Below are positions 25,636 to 35,365 of a stretch of 64,000 bases of DNA, piece by piece. The position numbers were made by a program, and so were the translations under genes. The notes under the pieces were generated by a model that saw nothing but the letters and a program-made list of their open reading frames with translations, did no database searches and was not told where the DNA came from. The stretch covers positions 480,725 through 544,724 of the forward strand of contig JAFEAL010000005.1 in NCBI GenBank assembly GCA_018266435.1. The letters are read 5' to 3'. This DNA is from Bacteroidota bacterium (lineage in GTDB: Bacteria > Bacteroidota > Bacteroidia > Cytophagales > Cyclobacteriaceae). Each line of letters begins with the position of its first letter. Position 1 is the first letter of the stretch.

Positions 25636-26625
25636 CTAATGCAGCTCCTTCCAAATCAAATCTTTCAGTTCGGCAATGCCTTGATTGGTTATGGATGAAA
25701 TAAAAATTGTTGGAATATTTTTAGGAAGATCTTTTTTGATCTCGGCTTTTAACTCGTCATCGAGCATGTCACTTTTAGAAATGGCGAGTAATCTTTTTTT
25801 GTCAAGCAACTCAGGGTTGTATTTTTTCAATTCATTCAAGAGGATTTCAAATTCAGTTTTGATGTCCTTCGCATCAGCCGGCACGAGAAAGAGCAGCAAT
25901 GAGTTTCGCTCGATGTGTTTTAAAAACCGGATGCCCAATCCTTTGCCCTCGGCCGCTCCCTCAATTATTCCGGGAATATCGGCCATCACAAAACTTTTCT
26001 CATCGCGGTAAGGAACCACACCCAGATTGGGTGTGAGCGTAGTGAAGGCATAGTCTGCAATTTTTGGCTTGGCTGCCGAGACCACTGAGAGCAGGGTAGA
26101 TTTGCCCGCATTAGGAAATCCGACTAAGCCCACATCGGCCAGCAAGCGCAGTTCAAGCACAACCCAATCGTCAGTTCCGGGTTCACCGGGCTGGGCATGT
26201 TGAGGTGCCTGATTGGTGGGGGTAGCAAAAAATGCATTTCCTTTTCCTCCCCGGCCTCCCCGGCCGAGAATAAATTCCTGACCATCTTCAGTGATCTCGC
26301 CCAACACTTCTTCGGTCTCAAATCGTTTGGCTATGGTGCCGAGGGGCACCTCCACAATTTCATCTCGGCCGGCTGCGCCTGTCATGTTTTGGCCTTCACC
26401 GCTTTTGCCTGATTGGGCAATGATGTGTTTGCGGTATTTTAGGTGGAGCAATGTCCACAGTTGGGCATTGCCTTTTAAGATTACGTGACCACCCCGTCCG
26501 CCATCGCCCCCGTCAGGGCCGCCCTTTTCAATAAATTTTTCACGGTGAAAATGCATGCACCCCGCACCCCCGTTTCCGGAACGCGAATTAAATTTTACGT
26601 AGTCTATGAAGTTGGGAGAAGACAC
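25636..26625 (-). CDS. obg: GTPase Obg/CgtA
   Basis: Obg is an essential GTPase acting in 50S ribosome assembly and stress control. The 329-residue protein has the glycine-rich Obg fold at 1-158 ([30 protein letters not shown]) and a G domain with G1 GFPNAGKST (about 167-175), G3 DIPGI, G4-like SKSD and G5 SSI. The C-terminal OCT domain found in some Obg proteins is absent, as is usual in Bacteroidota. It lies downstream of adk on the same strand. Confidence 0.95.
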   Translation of the reverse strand: MSSPNFIDYVKFNSRSGNGGAGCMHFHREKFIEKGGPDGGDGGRGGHVILKGNAQLWTLLHLKYRKHIIAQSGKSGEGQNMTGAAGRDEIVEVPLGTIAKRFETEEVLGEITEDGQEFILGRGGRGGKGNAFFATPTNQAPQHAQPGEPGTDDWVVLELRLLADVGLVGFPNAGKSTLLSVVSAAKPKIADYAFTTLTPNLGVVPYRDEKSFVMADIPGIIEGAAEGKGLGIRFLKHIERNSLLLFLVPADAKDIKTEFEILLNELKKYNPELLDKKRLLAISKSDMLDDELKAEIKKDLPKNIPTIFISSITNQGIAELKDLIWKELH

Positions 26626-26630
26626 TATTA

Positions 26631-26668
26631 GTTTAAGATTTCTGGATTTTCAGGTTTAAGATTTCTGG
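26631..26668. repeat. 15-bp direct repeat between obg and adk
   Basis: GTTTAAGATTTCTGG occurs at 26631-26645 and again at 26654-26668, a perfect copy with a 23-base period. The function is unknown. Confidence 0.7.
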
Positions 26669-26705
26669 TTTGATCTATTCATAATACGAAATCTGTAAGC
26701 TGCAA

Positions 26706-27275
26706 TTATTGTTGGTCGATCACTTTGCAAATATTTTCAAATATCTCTTCGATGTCACCAATGCCGTGCACTGTATTTAACCGTTTTTGTTTTTCGTAAT
26801 AGGGCAGTACGTGAATGGTCTTGGTAAAATATTCGGTGATGCGTTTGTTAAGTTTCTCTTCTTCATCATCGGCCCGGTTTTCCACCGTCCTGCGTTTGGC
26901 GATGCGTGCACGCACTTCGGCCTCAGTTACTTCCAGCGCAATGACATAGTGAATGGCTGAGTTATTGTCTTTCATGAATTTATCCAATGCTTCGGCCTGC
27001 GGAACGGTGCGGGGAAATCCATCAAATAAAAAACCTTTGGCTTTCGGATTTTTATCCAACTCCTCTTTCAGCATGGCAATGGTAATTTCATCGGGCACAA
27101 GCGCACCACTGTTCATAATTTCTTTCACACGCTTGCCGAGCGGAGTGTCATTCTTGGTGTGCCAGCGGAATAAGTCGCCCGTGGAAATATGGACAAAACC
27201 ATATTTTTTTATGAGTTTCTCGCTTTGCGTGCCTTTGCCAGCACCGGGAGGGCCGAAGAGTACCAGATTGATCAT
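26706..27275 (-). CDS. adk: Adenylate kinase
   Basis: Adenylate kinase balances ATP, ADP and AMP. The 189-residue protein begins with the P-loop GPPGAGKGTQSE (about 8-19), has the AMP-binding segment (STGDLFRWH), DGFPRT at the core and the LID region with RIAKRRTVENRADD. The LID is of the short form without zinc cysteines, as is typical of Bacteroidota. It is followed on the same strand by obg, separated by 80 bases containing a 15-bp direct repeat. Confidence 0.96.
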   Translation of the reverse strand: MINLVLFGPPGAGKGTQSEKLIKKYGFVHISTGDLFRWHTKNDTPLGKRVKEIMNSGALVPDEITIAMLKEELDKNPKAKGFLFDGFPRTVPQAEALDKFMKDNNSAIHYVIALEVTEAEVRARIAKRRTVENRADDEEEKLNKRITEYFTKTIHVLPYYEKQKRLNTVHGIGDIEEIFENICKVIDQQ

Positions 27276-27397
27276 TTGCTGGTGATTATTTTTTCAAAAA
27301 GAGCGGCAAGATAAATTTAATTTGAGAATTGGTCAATTTGCGTATTTGAAAATTAACCAATTCATTTTCGAGTATTCAAGTCAACTCATCTTATAAA

Positions 27398-28750
27398 TCA
27401 GTACGAATCATCCTGTGCAAAAGTATTCTTTCGCGTTTTCCATTGACCGTTGGTAAAATCGGGGAAGTCAACGCTTGCTCCGTTTTGCGCAATCGATTTT
27501 TCGGAAAGCGGTGTAATGGCGCTCCACGTAACTGCATCGTATACATCTTGCGGAGGAGTGGTTTTTCTTTTTACTGATTCGATGAATGCATTGAACACAA
27601 ACCAGTCCATGCCTCCGTGACCGGCACCGGCAGCATCGCTGCCGTATTTTTTCCAAAGCGGATGGTCATATTTTTCGAACCAGGTTTTGGTATCTTCCCA
27701 CTGATGAGGTTTGGCGCTTTGTCCTTCAATGTAAAGGGATCGGTTTACATCCATCCAAATTCCCTTGGTGCCCTGCACACGGAAGCCGAGCGAGTAAGGG
27801 CGAGGTAGATCGGTGTCATGTTGTAGCAAAATAGTTTCATCATTGGACGTGCGGATCATGGTTGTGACCACATCGCCTAATTTAAAATTGACTTTGGCAT
27901 TGGGATGGTTTTCTCCACCGCCTTTTACAATATACTCATGCAGGCCACGTGCTTTTGTGGAATAAGAAACAAGTTGAGTAAACCGATTGCCCCGGTTGAT
28001 GTTCGTCATCATAGCAATAGGGCCAATGCCGTGAGTAGGGTAGAGGTCGCCATTACGTGTAACCGAGTGTTGGGTGCGCCACTGTGCTTCTGAAAAACCT
28101 TTTTCGCCAAACTCCACACCATGACCGTAAATGTGTTTGCCATCGTTGAATTTTACTTCGCGCAAGTCGTGCTGATAACCACCTTGCAAATGGATCAGTT
28201 CGCCAAATATATTTTGACGTACCATGTTCATCACGGCCATTACGTCTCTGCGGTAGCAAACATTTTCAAGCATCATCAGCGGCATGCCGGTTTTTTCTGA
28301 GGTGCGAACAATTTCCCAACATTCGTCTATGGTCATCCCAACGATCACTTCACAGGCCACAAATTTTTTGGCGTTCATGGCATCGATGCACATGCGGGTA
28401 TGCCACTCCCATGGGGTAGCGATGATCACCGCATCAATGTCTTTTTTCTCCAGTAATTTTTTATAGCCTTGGGGGCCGTCCATAATTACCTGGGGTCTGG
28501 GTTTGCCGGAGTTGCCGACCAGCCCCAGGCTCATGTCAATCATGCGTTGCTGAATATCGCAGATGGCCACTACTTCCACGTCATCGCGGTCGAGTGCTAA
28601 TTCTAAATGACTTTGCCCGCGTGCGCCCACACCAATAAACCCCAGGCGAATTTTATCAGAGGGTGCGGCAAAAATTGTATTAGATGGTAAAATGGTGAAG
28701 GCTGCACCAGCCAGCGCGCTTGCTTTAATAAAGTCTCTTCTTGTTTTCAT
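27398..28750 (-). CDS. GH109-family NAD-dependent glycosidase (putative alpha-N-acetylgalactosaminidase)
   Basis: The 450-residue protein starts with a twin-arginine signal (MKTRRDFIKASALAGAAF), so it is exported folded with its cofactor. The Rossmann part carries GFIGVGARGQ (37-46). The GH109 landmarks follow: ATPWEWHTRM, MMLENVCYRRDV, GGYQHDLREVKFNDG, and TRNGDLYPTHGIGP with Y237 and H240, which match the Tyr/His pair of the characterised Elizabethkingia enzyme, plus YDHPLWKK and GAGHGGMD near the end. GH109 enzymes use NAD to remove GalNAc by an oxidation-elimination route; other substrates are known in the wider family. No polysaccharide utilisation locus adjoins it. Confidence 0.88.
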   Translation of the reverse strand: MKTRRDFIKASALAGAAFTILPSNTIFAAPSDKIRLGFIGVGARGQSHLELALDRDDVEVVAICDIQQRMIDMSLGLVGNSGKPRPQVIMDGPQGYKKLLEKKDIDAVIIATPWEWHTRMCIDAMNAKKFVACEVIVGMTIDECWEIVRTSEKTGMPLMMLENVCYRRDVMAVMNMVRQNIFGELIHLQGGYQHDLREVKFNDGKHIYGHGVEFGEKGFSEAQWRTQHSVTRNGDLYPTHGIGPIAMMTNINRGNRFTQLVSYSTKARGLHEYIVKGGGENHPNAKVNFKLGDVVTTMIRTSNDETILLQHDTDLPRPYSLGFRVQGTKGIWMDVNRSLYIEGQSAKPHQWEDTKTWFEKYDHPLWKKYGSDAAGAGHGGMDWFVFNAFIESVKRKTTPPQDVYDAVTWSAITPLSEKSIAQNGASVDFPDFTNGQWKTRKNTFAQDDSY

Positions 28751-28801
28751 GTTTTTATCATTTATTTTTTTGATCGCACCCGTGTTTAGCTAAAGGATAG
28801 T

Positions 28802-29113
28802 TCAGGCGTTTATTTTCTTTTTGAAGTAGGTGATAATCCGGCTAAAAAATCGTTTTTCAAATTGAAAGAAGAAAGTGAATTGACCAAACAAAAATCCATA
28901 ACCCAACAAAAAAAGATTGTAGATGGGCAGGATCAAAACGTAATACAGCACTTTAGCCCACAGGGGTATTTCATTTCCAAACAAGAAAAATAAAATGGGC
29001 TTCTTCACAAGAAGTACGGTAAAACCGGTGCAAATGAAAGTGAGCAAGATGGCGATGACCTGCCAGCTGTTTTTTGCATTCCATCGTTGTTGAAGTCGCG
29101 CGAGCCAAGACAT
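28802..29113 (-). CDS. Small membrane protein, DUF6787-like
   Basis: A 103-residue protein with a basic N-terminus (LARLQQRWNAKNSWQ) and two or three membrane helices (about 18-45 and 52-85). The order of features (RW-N at the start, a Pro-rich loop between helices, then GQFTFFFQFEKRFFSRI) matches DUF6787, a family restricted to Bacteroidota. Function is unknown. It starts seven bases after the pseudouridine synthase gene and is probably co-transcribed with it. Confidence 0.6.
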   Translation of the reverse strand: MSWLARLQQRWNAKNSWQVIAILLTFICTGFTVLLVKKPILFFLFGNEIPLWAKVLYYVLILPIYNLFLLGYGFLFGQFTFFFQFEKRFFSRIITYFKKKINA

Positions 29114-29120
29114 GGCTCAA

Positions 29121-29789
29121 TTAACTAAAAAGTTTCCAATATTCATTTGTTGGCAGCAGAGCCTCAATTAAAATTTTTTCTTTTTTTACAGGATGTACGA
29201 ACTGAAGCTGCCGGGCATGAAGGCAAATAGACTTATCCTGATTGGGTTGAGGATACCCGTATTTTAAATCGCCCACAATAGGGCAACCCAAGGAGGCTAG
29301 CTGAACCCTGATTTGATGTGGCCGGCCGGTTACTGGATTTATTTCGAGCAGGAAGAATCCGTCTTTTTCTTTAAGGAGTTGGTAACTTAATTCAGACCGT
29401 TGGCCTTCTTTGTTTTCTTTTGTGTAAGCTGTAACCTTGTTGGTCTTTTCGTTTTTAATGATCCAATGAATTAATGTGCCGCATTCTTTAGCAGGTTTGT
29501 GTCGAACTATTGCCCAGTATGTTTTTTTGGTTTCGCGCTCGCGAAAGAGTGTGTTCATCCGTTCTAATGCTTTTGTGGTTCGCGCGAAAATGACAACACC
29601 GCTCACGGGGCGGTCGAGGCGATGCACGACACCCAAAAACACATCTCCGGGTTTATGGTATTTTTTTTTGAGGTAATGTTTGCAACGTTCAACCAGTGGC
29701 ACATCACCGGTTTCATCACCTTGTACCAATTCGCCAGCCTGTTTATTGATAGCCAGCAAGTGATTGTCTTCGTAGAGGACAGTCAACAT
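29121..29789 (-). CDS. RluA-family RNA pseudouridine synthase
   Basis: A 222-residue enzyme that isomerises specific uridines in rRNA or tRNA. The catalytic motif GVVHRLDRPVSGVV has the conserved Asp (D59). Family motifs YWAIVRHK, TGRPHQIRVQLASLG and GDLKYG follow. There is no N-terminal S4 domain, so it belongs to the short RluA/TruC-like group. The ATG at 29787-29789 is used because the TTG two codons upstream lies against the end of the GIY-YIG pseudogene. The exact target uridine cannot be deduced. Confidence 0.9.
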   Translation of the reverse strand: MLTVLYEDNHLLAINKQAGELVQGDETGDVPLVERCKHYLKKKYHKPGDVFLGVVHRLDRPVSGVVIFARTTKALERMNTLFRERETKKTYWAIVRHKPAKECGTLIHWIIKNEKTNKVTAYTKENKEGQRSELSYQLLKEKDGFFLLEINPVTGRPHQIRVQLASLGCPIVGDLKYGYPQPNQDKSICLHARQLQFVHPVKKEKILIEALLPTNEYWKLFS

Positions 29790-29791
29790 AG

Positions 29792-30121
29792 TCAATCCTG
29801 GTTAAGTCTTTTTTCGAATTCAATACTTTTGAGATCGTGCCAGTCATTGCTTAAGTTTTCCATTCAGGATTCATTAGTCAGATCAAGTTTATTTTTCATT
29901 CTCGTTTACACCTCTTCAATTGTTTTTTACACCTGATTGCTCTTCGTACTAAACAATCCTATCACCTTGGCACTTTGCTGTGAAGCTGTTAGGATAAAAT
30001 TTTGTCTTGTAGTTAAAGACTCTCTGTTCAATATTGCTCGTTACGCCTGTATATAAAAAAGTAAATTGCTTGTTGGTAAGGTGCAACCTAAGCAGGTTTT
30101 CGCTACATAAATATACACCAT
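29792..30121 (-). pseudogene. Eroded GIY-YIG endonuclease (YhbQ-like) pseudogene
   Basis: Translated fragments on the minus strand reconstruct a GIY-YIG protein of the short UvrC-like type. In order they are MVYIYV (start ATG 30119-30121), then in another frame LTNKQFTFLYTGVTSNIEQR, VFNYKTKF, SFTAKCQGDRIV, stop, YEE, then KKQLKRCKRE, stop, KINLI, stop, LMNPEW, and in a further frame NLSNDWHDLKS. A 23-base stretch between the first two pieces breaks the frame. Three tryptophan positions are now stop codons and one is Cys. The gene is clearly dead. It lies two bases upstream of the pseudouridine synthase gene. Confidence 0.85.
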
Positions 30122-30403
30122 ACTATTATTTTATTGGCGATGCCTCAATTACAGTACTCTTCAATTTGTCATGCCACACTGCGCTGATGGGTGTTCAGGC
30201 TTTATGCTCAGAATTTGTAGCTACACCTAACTATACCTGCAAAGGTGATGAGCTGTACACGTTGATTGGCCTCAGTCTTTGATCTGGGAAAAATGAAGGA
30301 TTCAGTTGAGGCTCAGGCACTCGTTCCTCAACCGGATTGCCCATACACTGAATGGTTTCGGGCATTCATTTCTCGAGATGGAATGACGTGATAAGCGGAG
30401 TTG
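30122..30403. other. Non-coding stretch between the GIY-YIG pseudogene and prfC
   Basis: About 280 bases without a supported gene, RNA or clear repeat. A short frame here on the plus strand runs antisense into the pseudogene and looks random. The material is probably decayed sequence related to the pseudogene. No terminator with a T run was found for prfC. Confidence 0.5.
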
Positions 30404-31987
30404 CTAATCTTTAAACTCGCTGGTAAAATGAAATTTGATTTCCGGAAAATTATCTTGTACCATTTGCAGCCACGCCTTTGATTCGGCCATGAATACCAGC
30501 TTATCTTCTTTGTCACGGGCGATGTGCCGTTGTTTAGAGGCAATGAACTCGTGCAATTTTTTTTCATCGGTGCTGCTGATCCAGCAAGCCTTAAAAATAT
30601 TTTGTGGAAGAAACTCCACCGTTGCCCCATATTCGTTCTTCAACCGAAATTGAATCACTTCAAACTGAAGTGCACCCACGGTGCCCACTACTTTTCTTTT
30701 TCCCAGCTCGTAGGTAAACAACTGGGCCACTCCTTCTTCCATCAGTTGCTGCAATCCTTTTTCGAGTTGCTTGGTTTTCATGGCATCTTTGTTCACTACT
30801 TCTTTAAAAATTTCAGGCGAAAAACTGGGAATGCCCGTGTAAATCATTTTTTCTCCTTCGGTGAGTGTATCACCAATTTTTAAATTGCCGGTATCGTACA
30901 ACCCCACAATATCGCCAGGCCAGGCCTCGTCAACGGTTTCACGGTCTTGAGCCATGAACGCGGTGGCGTTAGAAAAACGTAAACTTTTTTGTTGGCGTAC
31001 GTGATAGTAGTTGTTGCCGCGCTCAAATTCACCTGAGCATACGCGGATAAAAGCGATCCGGTTGCGGTGCTTGGGATCCATGTTGGCATGTATTTTAAAA
31101 ACAAACCCTGAAAATTTTTCTTCGGAGGGTTTCACTTCGCGAACGGTAGTAGCACGCGGAATGGGTGGCGGAGCAATGCGAATGAATGTATCCAATAATT
31201 CTTTTACGCCAAAATTATTCACAGCACTTCCGAAAAATACAGGGGCCACTTTTCCGGCCAGGTAATCAGTCACTTCAAACTCAGGATAAACTCCTTCAAT
31301 TAGTTCTACATCGGCACGTAGTTGTTGCGCATAGTTTTCGCCCACCAACTGATCCAGTTCCGGGCTGTGAATGTCGGCAATTTCAATTCCTTCTTCCACC
31401 GTAGTTTTACTCGGTGTAAAAAGTTGTAATTTTTTTTCGTACAAACTATATACACCCTTAAATGTTTTGCCCATGCTGATGGGCCAGCTCAGTGGCCGCA
31501 CATTGATGGTTAGTTTTTCTTCAATTTCATCGAGTAAATCAAACGGGTCGCGGCCTTCGCGGTCGAGTTTGTTGATGAAGCACAGCACGGGGGTACTGCG
31601 CATGCGGCACACCTCCATTAGTTTTTCGGTTTGCGTCTCTACGCCCTTCACACAGTCAATGACCATGATCACGCTATCCACGGCTGTGAGGGTGCGGTAG
31701 GTGTCTTCGGCAAAATCCTGGTGACCGGGTGTGTCGAGTAAATTTACTTTTACGTCTTTGTAATGAAAGCCCATGACCGAAGTGGCCACCGAAATGCCAC
31801 GCTGCTTTTCAATCTCCATCCAGTCGCTGCGCGCATGGTCTTTGATTTTTGATGATTTGACTGCGCCAGCTTTTTGAATGGCGCCACCAAAGAGCAGTAA
31901 TTTTTCAGTTAATGTGGTTTTGCCCGCATCGGGGTGGCTGATGATGCCAAACGTTCTGCGCTTGCTGATTTCTTGTTCTAAAGACAT
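30404..31987 (-). CDS. prfC: Peptide chain release factor 3
   Basis: RF3 is a GTPase that recycles RF1 and RF2 after peptide release. From the ATG at 31985-31987 ([13 protein letters not shown]) the protein has 527 residues, the normal length. G motifs are visible: G1 [12 protein letters not shown] (about 17-28), the switch region with [12 protein letters not shown]3 DTPGHQDF and G4 [10 protein letters not shown]. Domain II and the C-terminal domain ([20 protein letters not shown]) follow. A TTG seven codons upstream is also open but lacks family similarity. Confidence 0.95.
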   Translation of the reverse strand: MSLEQEISKRRTFGIISHPDAGKTTLTEKLLLFGGAIQKAGAVKSSKIKDHARSDWMEIEKQRGISVATSVMGFHYKDVKVNLLDTPGHQDFAEDTYRTLTAVDSVIMVIDCVKGVETQTEKLMEVCRMRSTPVLCFINKLDREGRDPFDLLDEIEEKLTINVRPLSWPISMGKTFKGVYSLYEKKLQLFTPSKTTVEEGIEIADIHSPELDQLVGENYAQQLRADVELIEGVYPEFEVTDYLAGKVAPVFFGSAVNNFGVKELLDTFIRIAPPPIPRATTVREVKPSEEKFSGFVFKIHANMDPKHRNRIAFIRVCSGEFERGNNYYHVRQQKSLRFSNATAFMAQDRETVDEAWPGDIVGLYDTGNLKIGDTLTEGEKMIYTGIPSFSPEIFKEVVNKDAMKTKQLEKGLQQLMEEGVAQLFTYELGKRKVVGTVGALQFEVIQFRLKNEYGATVEFLPQNIFKACWISSTDEKKLHEFIASKQRHIARDKEDKLVFMAESKAWLQMVQDNFPEIKFHFTSEFKD

Positions 31988-32078
31988 GTCATTTTTTTCG
32001 AGGCGCAAAAATAAGAAAAGGTATTGATTGTGCCGGATGCAGGGGTTTATGAAATGAATGAAAGCCTGAACGGCAGGC

Positions 32079-33314
32079 TTAATTCTTTAGAATCACAAAC
32101 TCCACCCTTCGGTTCAGTTTTCTTCCTTCTTCGGTTTCGTTAGTGGCAAGGGGCTTTGTGCTGCCAAAACCTACACCCTTTATTCGTTTAGAGTTGATTC
32201 CTTTTACAACCAGGTAATTTTTGATTTTGTTTACACGCTGCTGCGAAAGTTCCTGATCGCGCGCGGCATTGCCCCGGTTGTCGGTATGGCCCTGCAGTTC
32301 AATCTGCACTTTTGGATTAGTCTTTAAAAAAATGTAAACAGAATCTAACTCCGGGTATGATTCAGAAAGTAGATTGGTGGTACTGACCTGGAATAAAATA
32401 TTTTTCAGTTTTATACTTACGCCTTTTTCAATAGGCTGAAGTTTAAATTCTGCCTCAATCATTTTCAGATCAGAAGTTGTAGGATTGAACAGCTCGGCAT
32501 AATTGATAAAATTGATTGAACTGATACGAACTTCTTGCCTAATGCGCGGAATAATTTTCGCAAAACTTCCATCAGCCACAGTAGTGATAGCCGAAGCGGA
32601 GTCAGATTGAAAAACAATGCTGGCGGCCACACCTTCTCTTGTTTTTGAATCGATTACCTTCCCTGAAAGAATAACCTGATCGGGAGGCAAGGTCAGTACC
32701 CGGTTCAGGTCTGCATAAAACTGATCGAGGGTTTTGCGCAGGGCCATTCCCACCGTAATATTTTCACCTTGCTCCATGGTCATGTTCAGGTTGCCTTCAA
32801 ACTCCTTGTCGGTGCCGTCTGTTATATAAAGTGTTTCATATTTTTTTATGAGGTACAAACTATTGTTAACCGTGGCACTCAGTTCTATCCTCACTTTGGC
32901 AAATGATTGCCCGCGAATAAACCCGCGCACTTGTGGGTAAAATATTTCTACGGAAGAATTAATGACCAGTTTTTTTGATGGCGATGTGTGTTTTTTGTTC
33001 GGTCTGAATTTTTTAAGGTCAGCAGTTATTTTGTTTTGAATCTCTGCCATAGTGGATGATTCAAAGAATTCATTGAGAGCATGAACCTTTTTGTTTTTAT
33101 AAACTTCTTCCCCATAAAACTGGCTGCGCTTATCTTCGGGAAGCGAAATACTCACTTCGTAATTTGAAAGGTTAAGGTTCTTAATTTTTGATGCACTGTT
33201 GTGCAATTTGGGTCTGGAATAGAACAACCGGGCGTTGAGTTTGTTTTGGCCGAAGCTAAAAAAACAGCCTAACAACCCTGCTGACACAAAAGCAACGGTT
33301 CTGATTATTAACAC
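32079..33314 (-). CDS. OmpA-family protein with a carboxypeptidase-regulatory-like domain
   Basis: A 411-residue envelope protein. From the GTG at 33312-33314 it has a normal signal peptide ([22 protein letters not shown]). The frame stays open up to 33476, but that part overlaps the divergent gene and has no signal-peptide character. A beta-rich N-terminal half is followed by a CarboxypepD_reg-like segment ([20 protein letters not shown], about 207-226) and an OmpA domain with the peptidoglycan motif [23 protein letters not shown] (two stretches). It probably tethers the outer membrane to peptidoglycan. Confidence 0.8.
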   Translation of the reverse strand: MLIIRTVAFVSAGLLGCFFSFGQNKLNARLFYSRPKLHNSASKIKNLNLSNYEVSISLPEDKRSQFYGEEVYKNKKVHALNEFFESSTMAEIQNKITADLKKFRPNKKHTSPSKKLVINSSVEIFYPQVRGFIRGQSFAKVRIELSATVNNSLYLIKKYETLYITDGTDKEFEGNLNMTMEQGENITVGMALRKTLDQFYADLNRVLTLPPDQVILSGKVIDSKTREGVAASIVFQSDSASAITTVADGSFAKIIPRIRQEVRISSINFINYAELFNPTTSDLKMIEAEFKLQPIEKGVSIKLKNILFQVSTTNLLSESYPELDSVYIFLKTNPKVQIELQGHTDNRGNAARDQELSQQRVNKIKNYLVVKGINSKRIKGVGFGSTKPLATNETEEGRKLNRRVEFVILKN

Positions 33315-33328
33315 AGGAATTTTATTTG

Positions 33329-33356
33329 CGAAGATAACCGAAGAAGCAGGAGGCAA
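33329..33356 (-). promoter_or_regulatory. Candidate promoter of the OmpA-family gene
   Basis: On the minus strand TTG (33354-33356) lies 17 bases before TATCTTCG (33329-33336), close to TTG-N17..23-TAnnTTTG. It sits 15 bases before the GTG at 33314 and supports that start. Confidence 0.35.
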
Positions 33357-33474
33357 CAAGTAAACCGCACCACACCAAATTCTGAAAATTCTATTTACTT
33401 TTAATAACCGATCAACATAAGCGAATAAAACCGACTGAATAATCAGCACTGCAATAATTCCTAAAATTACAGCC

Positions 33475-35145
33475 ATGAAAAATCTGATACTCCTCTTTTT
33501 TGTTTTCAGTTGCAGTAATGTGTTTTCGCAGGCCGACCTTATTTTTTACAACGGCCGCGTGTGGACGGGTGAAAATGAAAAATCATTTGCTGAGGCAGTA
33601 GCCATCAAAGGAAATAAAATCTGGTCAGTAGGTACATCTACAGAAATTATAAAATTAGGTAATGATAACACCGAGAAAATTGATCTGAATGGAAAATTGC
33701 TCATGGCCGGATTCAACGATGCACATATTCATTTTCTCAGCGGCTCTCTTCTGCTGTCAGAAGTGATGGCGTTTGATGCAAAGTCACTTCAGCAAGTTCA
33801 GCAGCTTGTGGTTGACTATGCGGCCCGCAACCCCTCACGGCCATGGATTACCGGGCGAGGATGGCTTTATGATCTGCCGGGTTTTGGGGGTAGCATGCCT
33901 ACTAAGCAGATGCTTGATGTGGTAGAACCTGATCGTCCGGTGTTTCTGAAGGCATACGATGGCCACACGGCATGGGCCAACAGCAAAGCCTTGATGTTGG
34001 CAGGAATCGATAAAAATTTTACGTACAATGGCTATGGCGAAGTGCTTCGCGATGCCTCAGGCGAACCTACTGGTATATTGACAGAAAACGCTATGGACTT
34101 GATCGCCCGGGTAGTGCCCAAGCCCACCCAACATGAAAAACTAAGCGCCATGCGAATGGGGTTTAACCTGATTTCATCATTAGGGATTACCAGTTTACAA
34201 AACGCCAGCGGTTCACCCGAAGAAGTAGCCTTGTATGAAGAACTGCTTAGAAATAATGATTTGACATCGCGCGTATCAGCTGCCTTTTCAATAACAGCAC
34301 AAACCAGCGAAGCAGACATTGTCAATTATAGTAAAATAAAAAAAGCAGTAGGTAAAAACCCGATGCTGTCGGCCGGTGCAGTGAAATTTGTATCAGATGG
34401 GGTGATTGAGTCGCACACAGCGGCCATGCTGGAGCCGTACTCAAATACGCCCGCCACCTTGGGCAATTTGAGCATACCCCAAGAGGTGTATGAAAAATTG
34501 GTAATCCGGTTTGATAAAGAAGGATTTCAGATTTACACTCACGCCATTGGTGATCGCGCGGTACGCACGGCATTGGATGCTTACGAAAAAGCAAAAAAGG
34601 TAAACCGAACTACAGACAGGCGCCATCGCGTGGAGCACATTGAAACGATAAACCCTGCAGACTTGCCCCGCTTTGCGCAACTGGGTGTTATGGCTTCGAT
34701 GGAACCAATACATGCTGACCCGGGCACGATTGAAGTGTGGGAAAAAGCAATCGGAGAGAAGAGGTTGCCCAACTCATTTGCATGGGCCGCGTTGCTCAAA
34801 GCCGGAGCGCACTTGGTATACAGCAGCGATTGGCCGGCAGCCATCAGTCTAGACCCCATCCGCGGCATACACGTGGCGGTAAACAGAAGTACCCCCGAAG
34901 GCAAACCCGTGGGAGGCTGGATACCCGAACAAAAAATTTCAATGGTGGAAGCACTGAAAGCTTACACCCAGGGAGGCGCGTATTCTTCATTTGAAGAAAA
35001 AACCAAAGGCAAAGTGTTGCCCGGTTACTTAGCGGATGTGATTGTGTTGTCTGAAAATCTATTCACACTCAACCCAATGGATGTTTACAAAACCAAAGTA
35101 GTGCAGACCGTGATGGACGGAAAAGTGGTATACCGGGCAAAATGA
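33475..35145 (+). CDS. YtcJ-type amidohydrolase, exported
   Basis: A 556-residue metal-dependent hydrolase of the amidohydrolase_3 group. The first 19 residues form a signal peptide (LLFFVFSCSNVFSQ), possibly a lipoprotein with Cys13. The metal site is visible: H84 and H86 in FNDAHIHFLSG, the conserved K in GAVKFVSDGVIESH, His in IYTHAIGDRA, His in RRHRVEHIE and Asp in VYSSDWP. The family hydrolyses amide, N-formyl or similar bonds. The substrate is unknown. It is divergent from the OmpA gene, and the starts nearly touch in the longest frame of that gene. Confidence 0.88.
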   Translation: MKNLILLFFVFSCSNVFSQADLIFYNGRVWTGENEKSFAEAVAIKGNKIWSVGTSTEIIKLGNDNTEKIDLNGKLLMAGFNDAHIHFLSGSLLLSEVMAFDAKSLQQVQQLVVDYAARNPSRPWITGRGWLYDLPGFGGSMPTKQMLDVVEPDRPVFLKAYDGHTAWANSKALMLAGIDKNFTYNGYGEVLRDASGEPTGILTENAMDLIARVVPKPTQHEKLSAMRMGFNLISSLGITSLQNASGSPEEVALYEELLRNNDLTSRVSAAFSITAQTSEADIVNYSKIKKAVGKNPMLSAGAVKFVSDGVIESHTAAMLEPYSNTPATLGNLSIPQEVYEKLVIRFDKEGFQIYTHAIGDRAVRTALDAYEKAKKVNRTTDRRHRVEHIETINPADLPRFAQLGVMASMEPIHADPGTIEVWEKAIGEKRLPNSFAWAALLKAGAHLVYSSDWPAAISLDPIRGIHVAVNRSTPEGKPVGGWIPEQKISMVEALKAYTQGGAYSSFEEKTKGKVLPGYLADVIVLSENLFTLNPMDVYKTKVVQTVMDGKVVYRAK

Positions 35146-35310
35146 TTTTATTGATTGGCAGTTACTTACTTGTAATTTCTATCTCCTCCAGATCGACTTT
35201 CGTTGGAGGACGATCGTGTATTTAAGTTCATAGCATCGCTCCCTGCCGGTACTCACAAGAGATGAGACAAGAAAAAAGAGAAAATCGCTCTATTAATACT
35301 TGAGGTAAGA

Positions 35311-35345
35311 AAAATAAAAAAGGGCAGTTGCCCGCCCTTAGTCAA
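35311..35345 (-). terminator. Rho-independent terminator of the DUF2795 gene
   Basis: On the minus strand the stem AAGGGC (35334-35339) and GCCCTT (35320-35325) is followed by TTTTATTTTT. The hairpin lies 26 bases past the stop codon. Confidence 0.75.
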
Positions 35346-35365
35346 TTTTTTACAATTTCAGAATT

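Noticed and set aside
29792-30121. TGA read as tryptophan in the GIY-YIG fragment
   Set aside because: One of the lost Trp codons is TAG, frames also change, and every other gene in the window uses TGA as a stop. Decay explains it better than recoding.
30034-30282. Plus-strand frame of 82 codons in the gap before prfC
   Set aside because: It runs antisense across the GIY-YIG pseudogene and has no recognisable domain or start context.
30328-30403. A short minus-strand phrase, HVIPSREMNARNH, that recalls repeat-derived peptides in other Bacteroidota
   Set aside because: The match is only an impression over a few residues, and no repeat copy was found in the window.
33315-33476. N-terminal extension of the OmpA-family protein up to 33476
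   Set aside because: It would overlap the divergent amidohydrolase start and contain the candidate promoter; GTG 33314 gives a normal signal peptide.
35189-35216. 7-bp inverted repeat TCCTCCA/TGGAGGA after the amidohydrolase gene as a terminator
   Set aside because: No T run follows and the loop is long; a chance pairing is likely.
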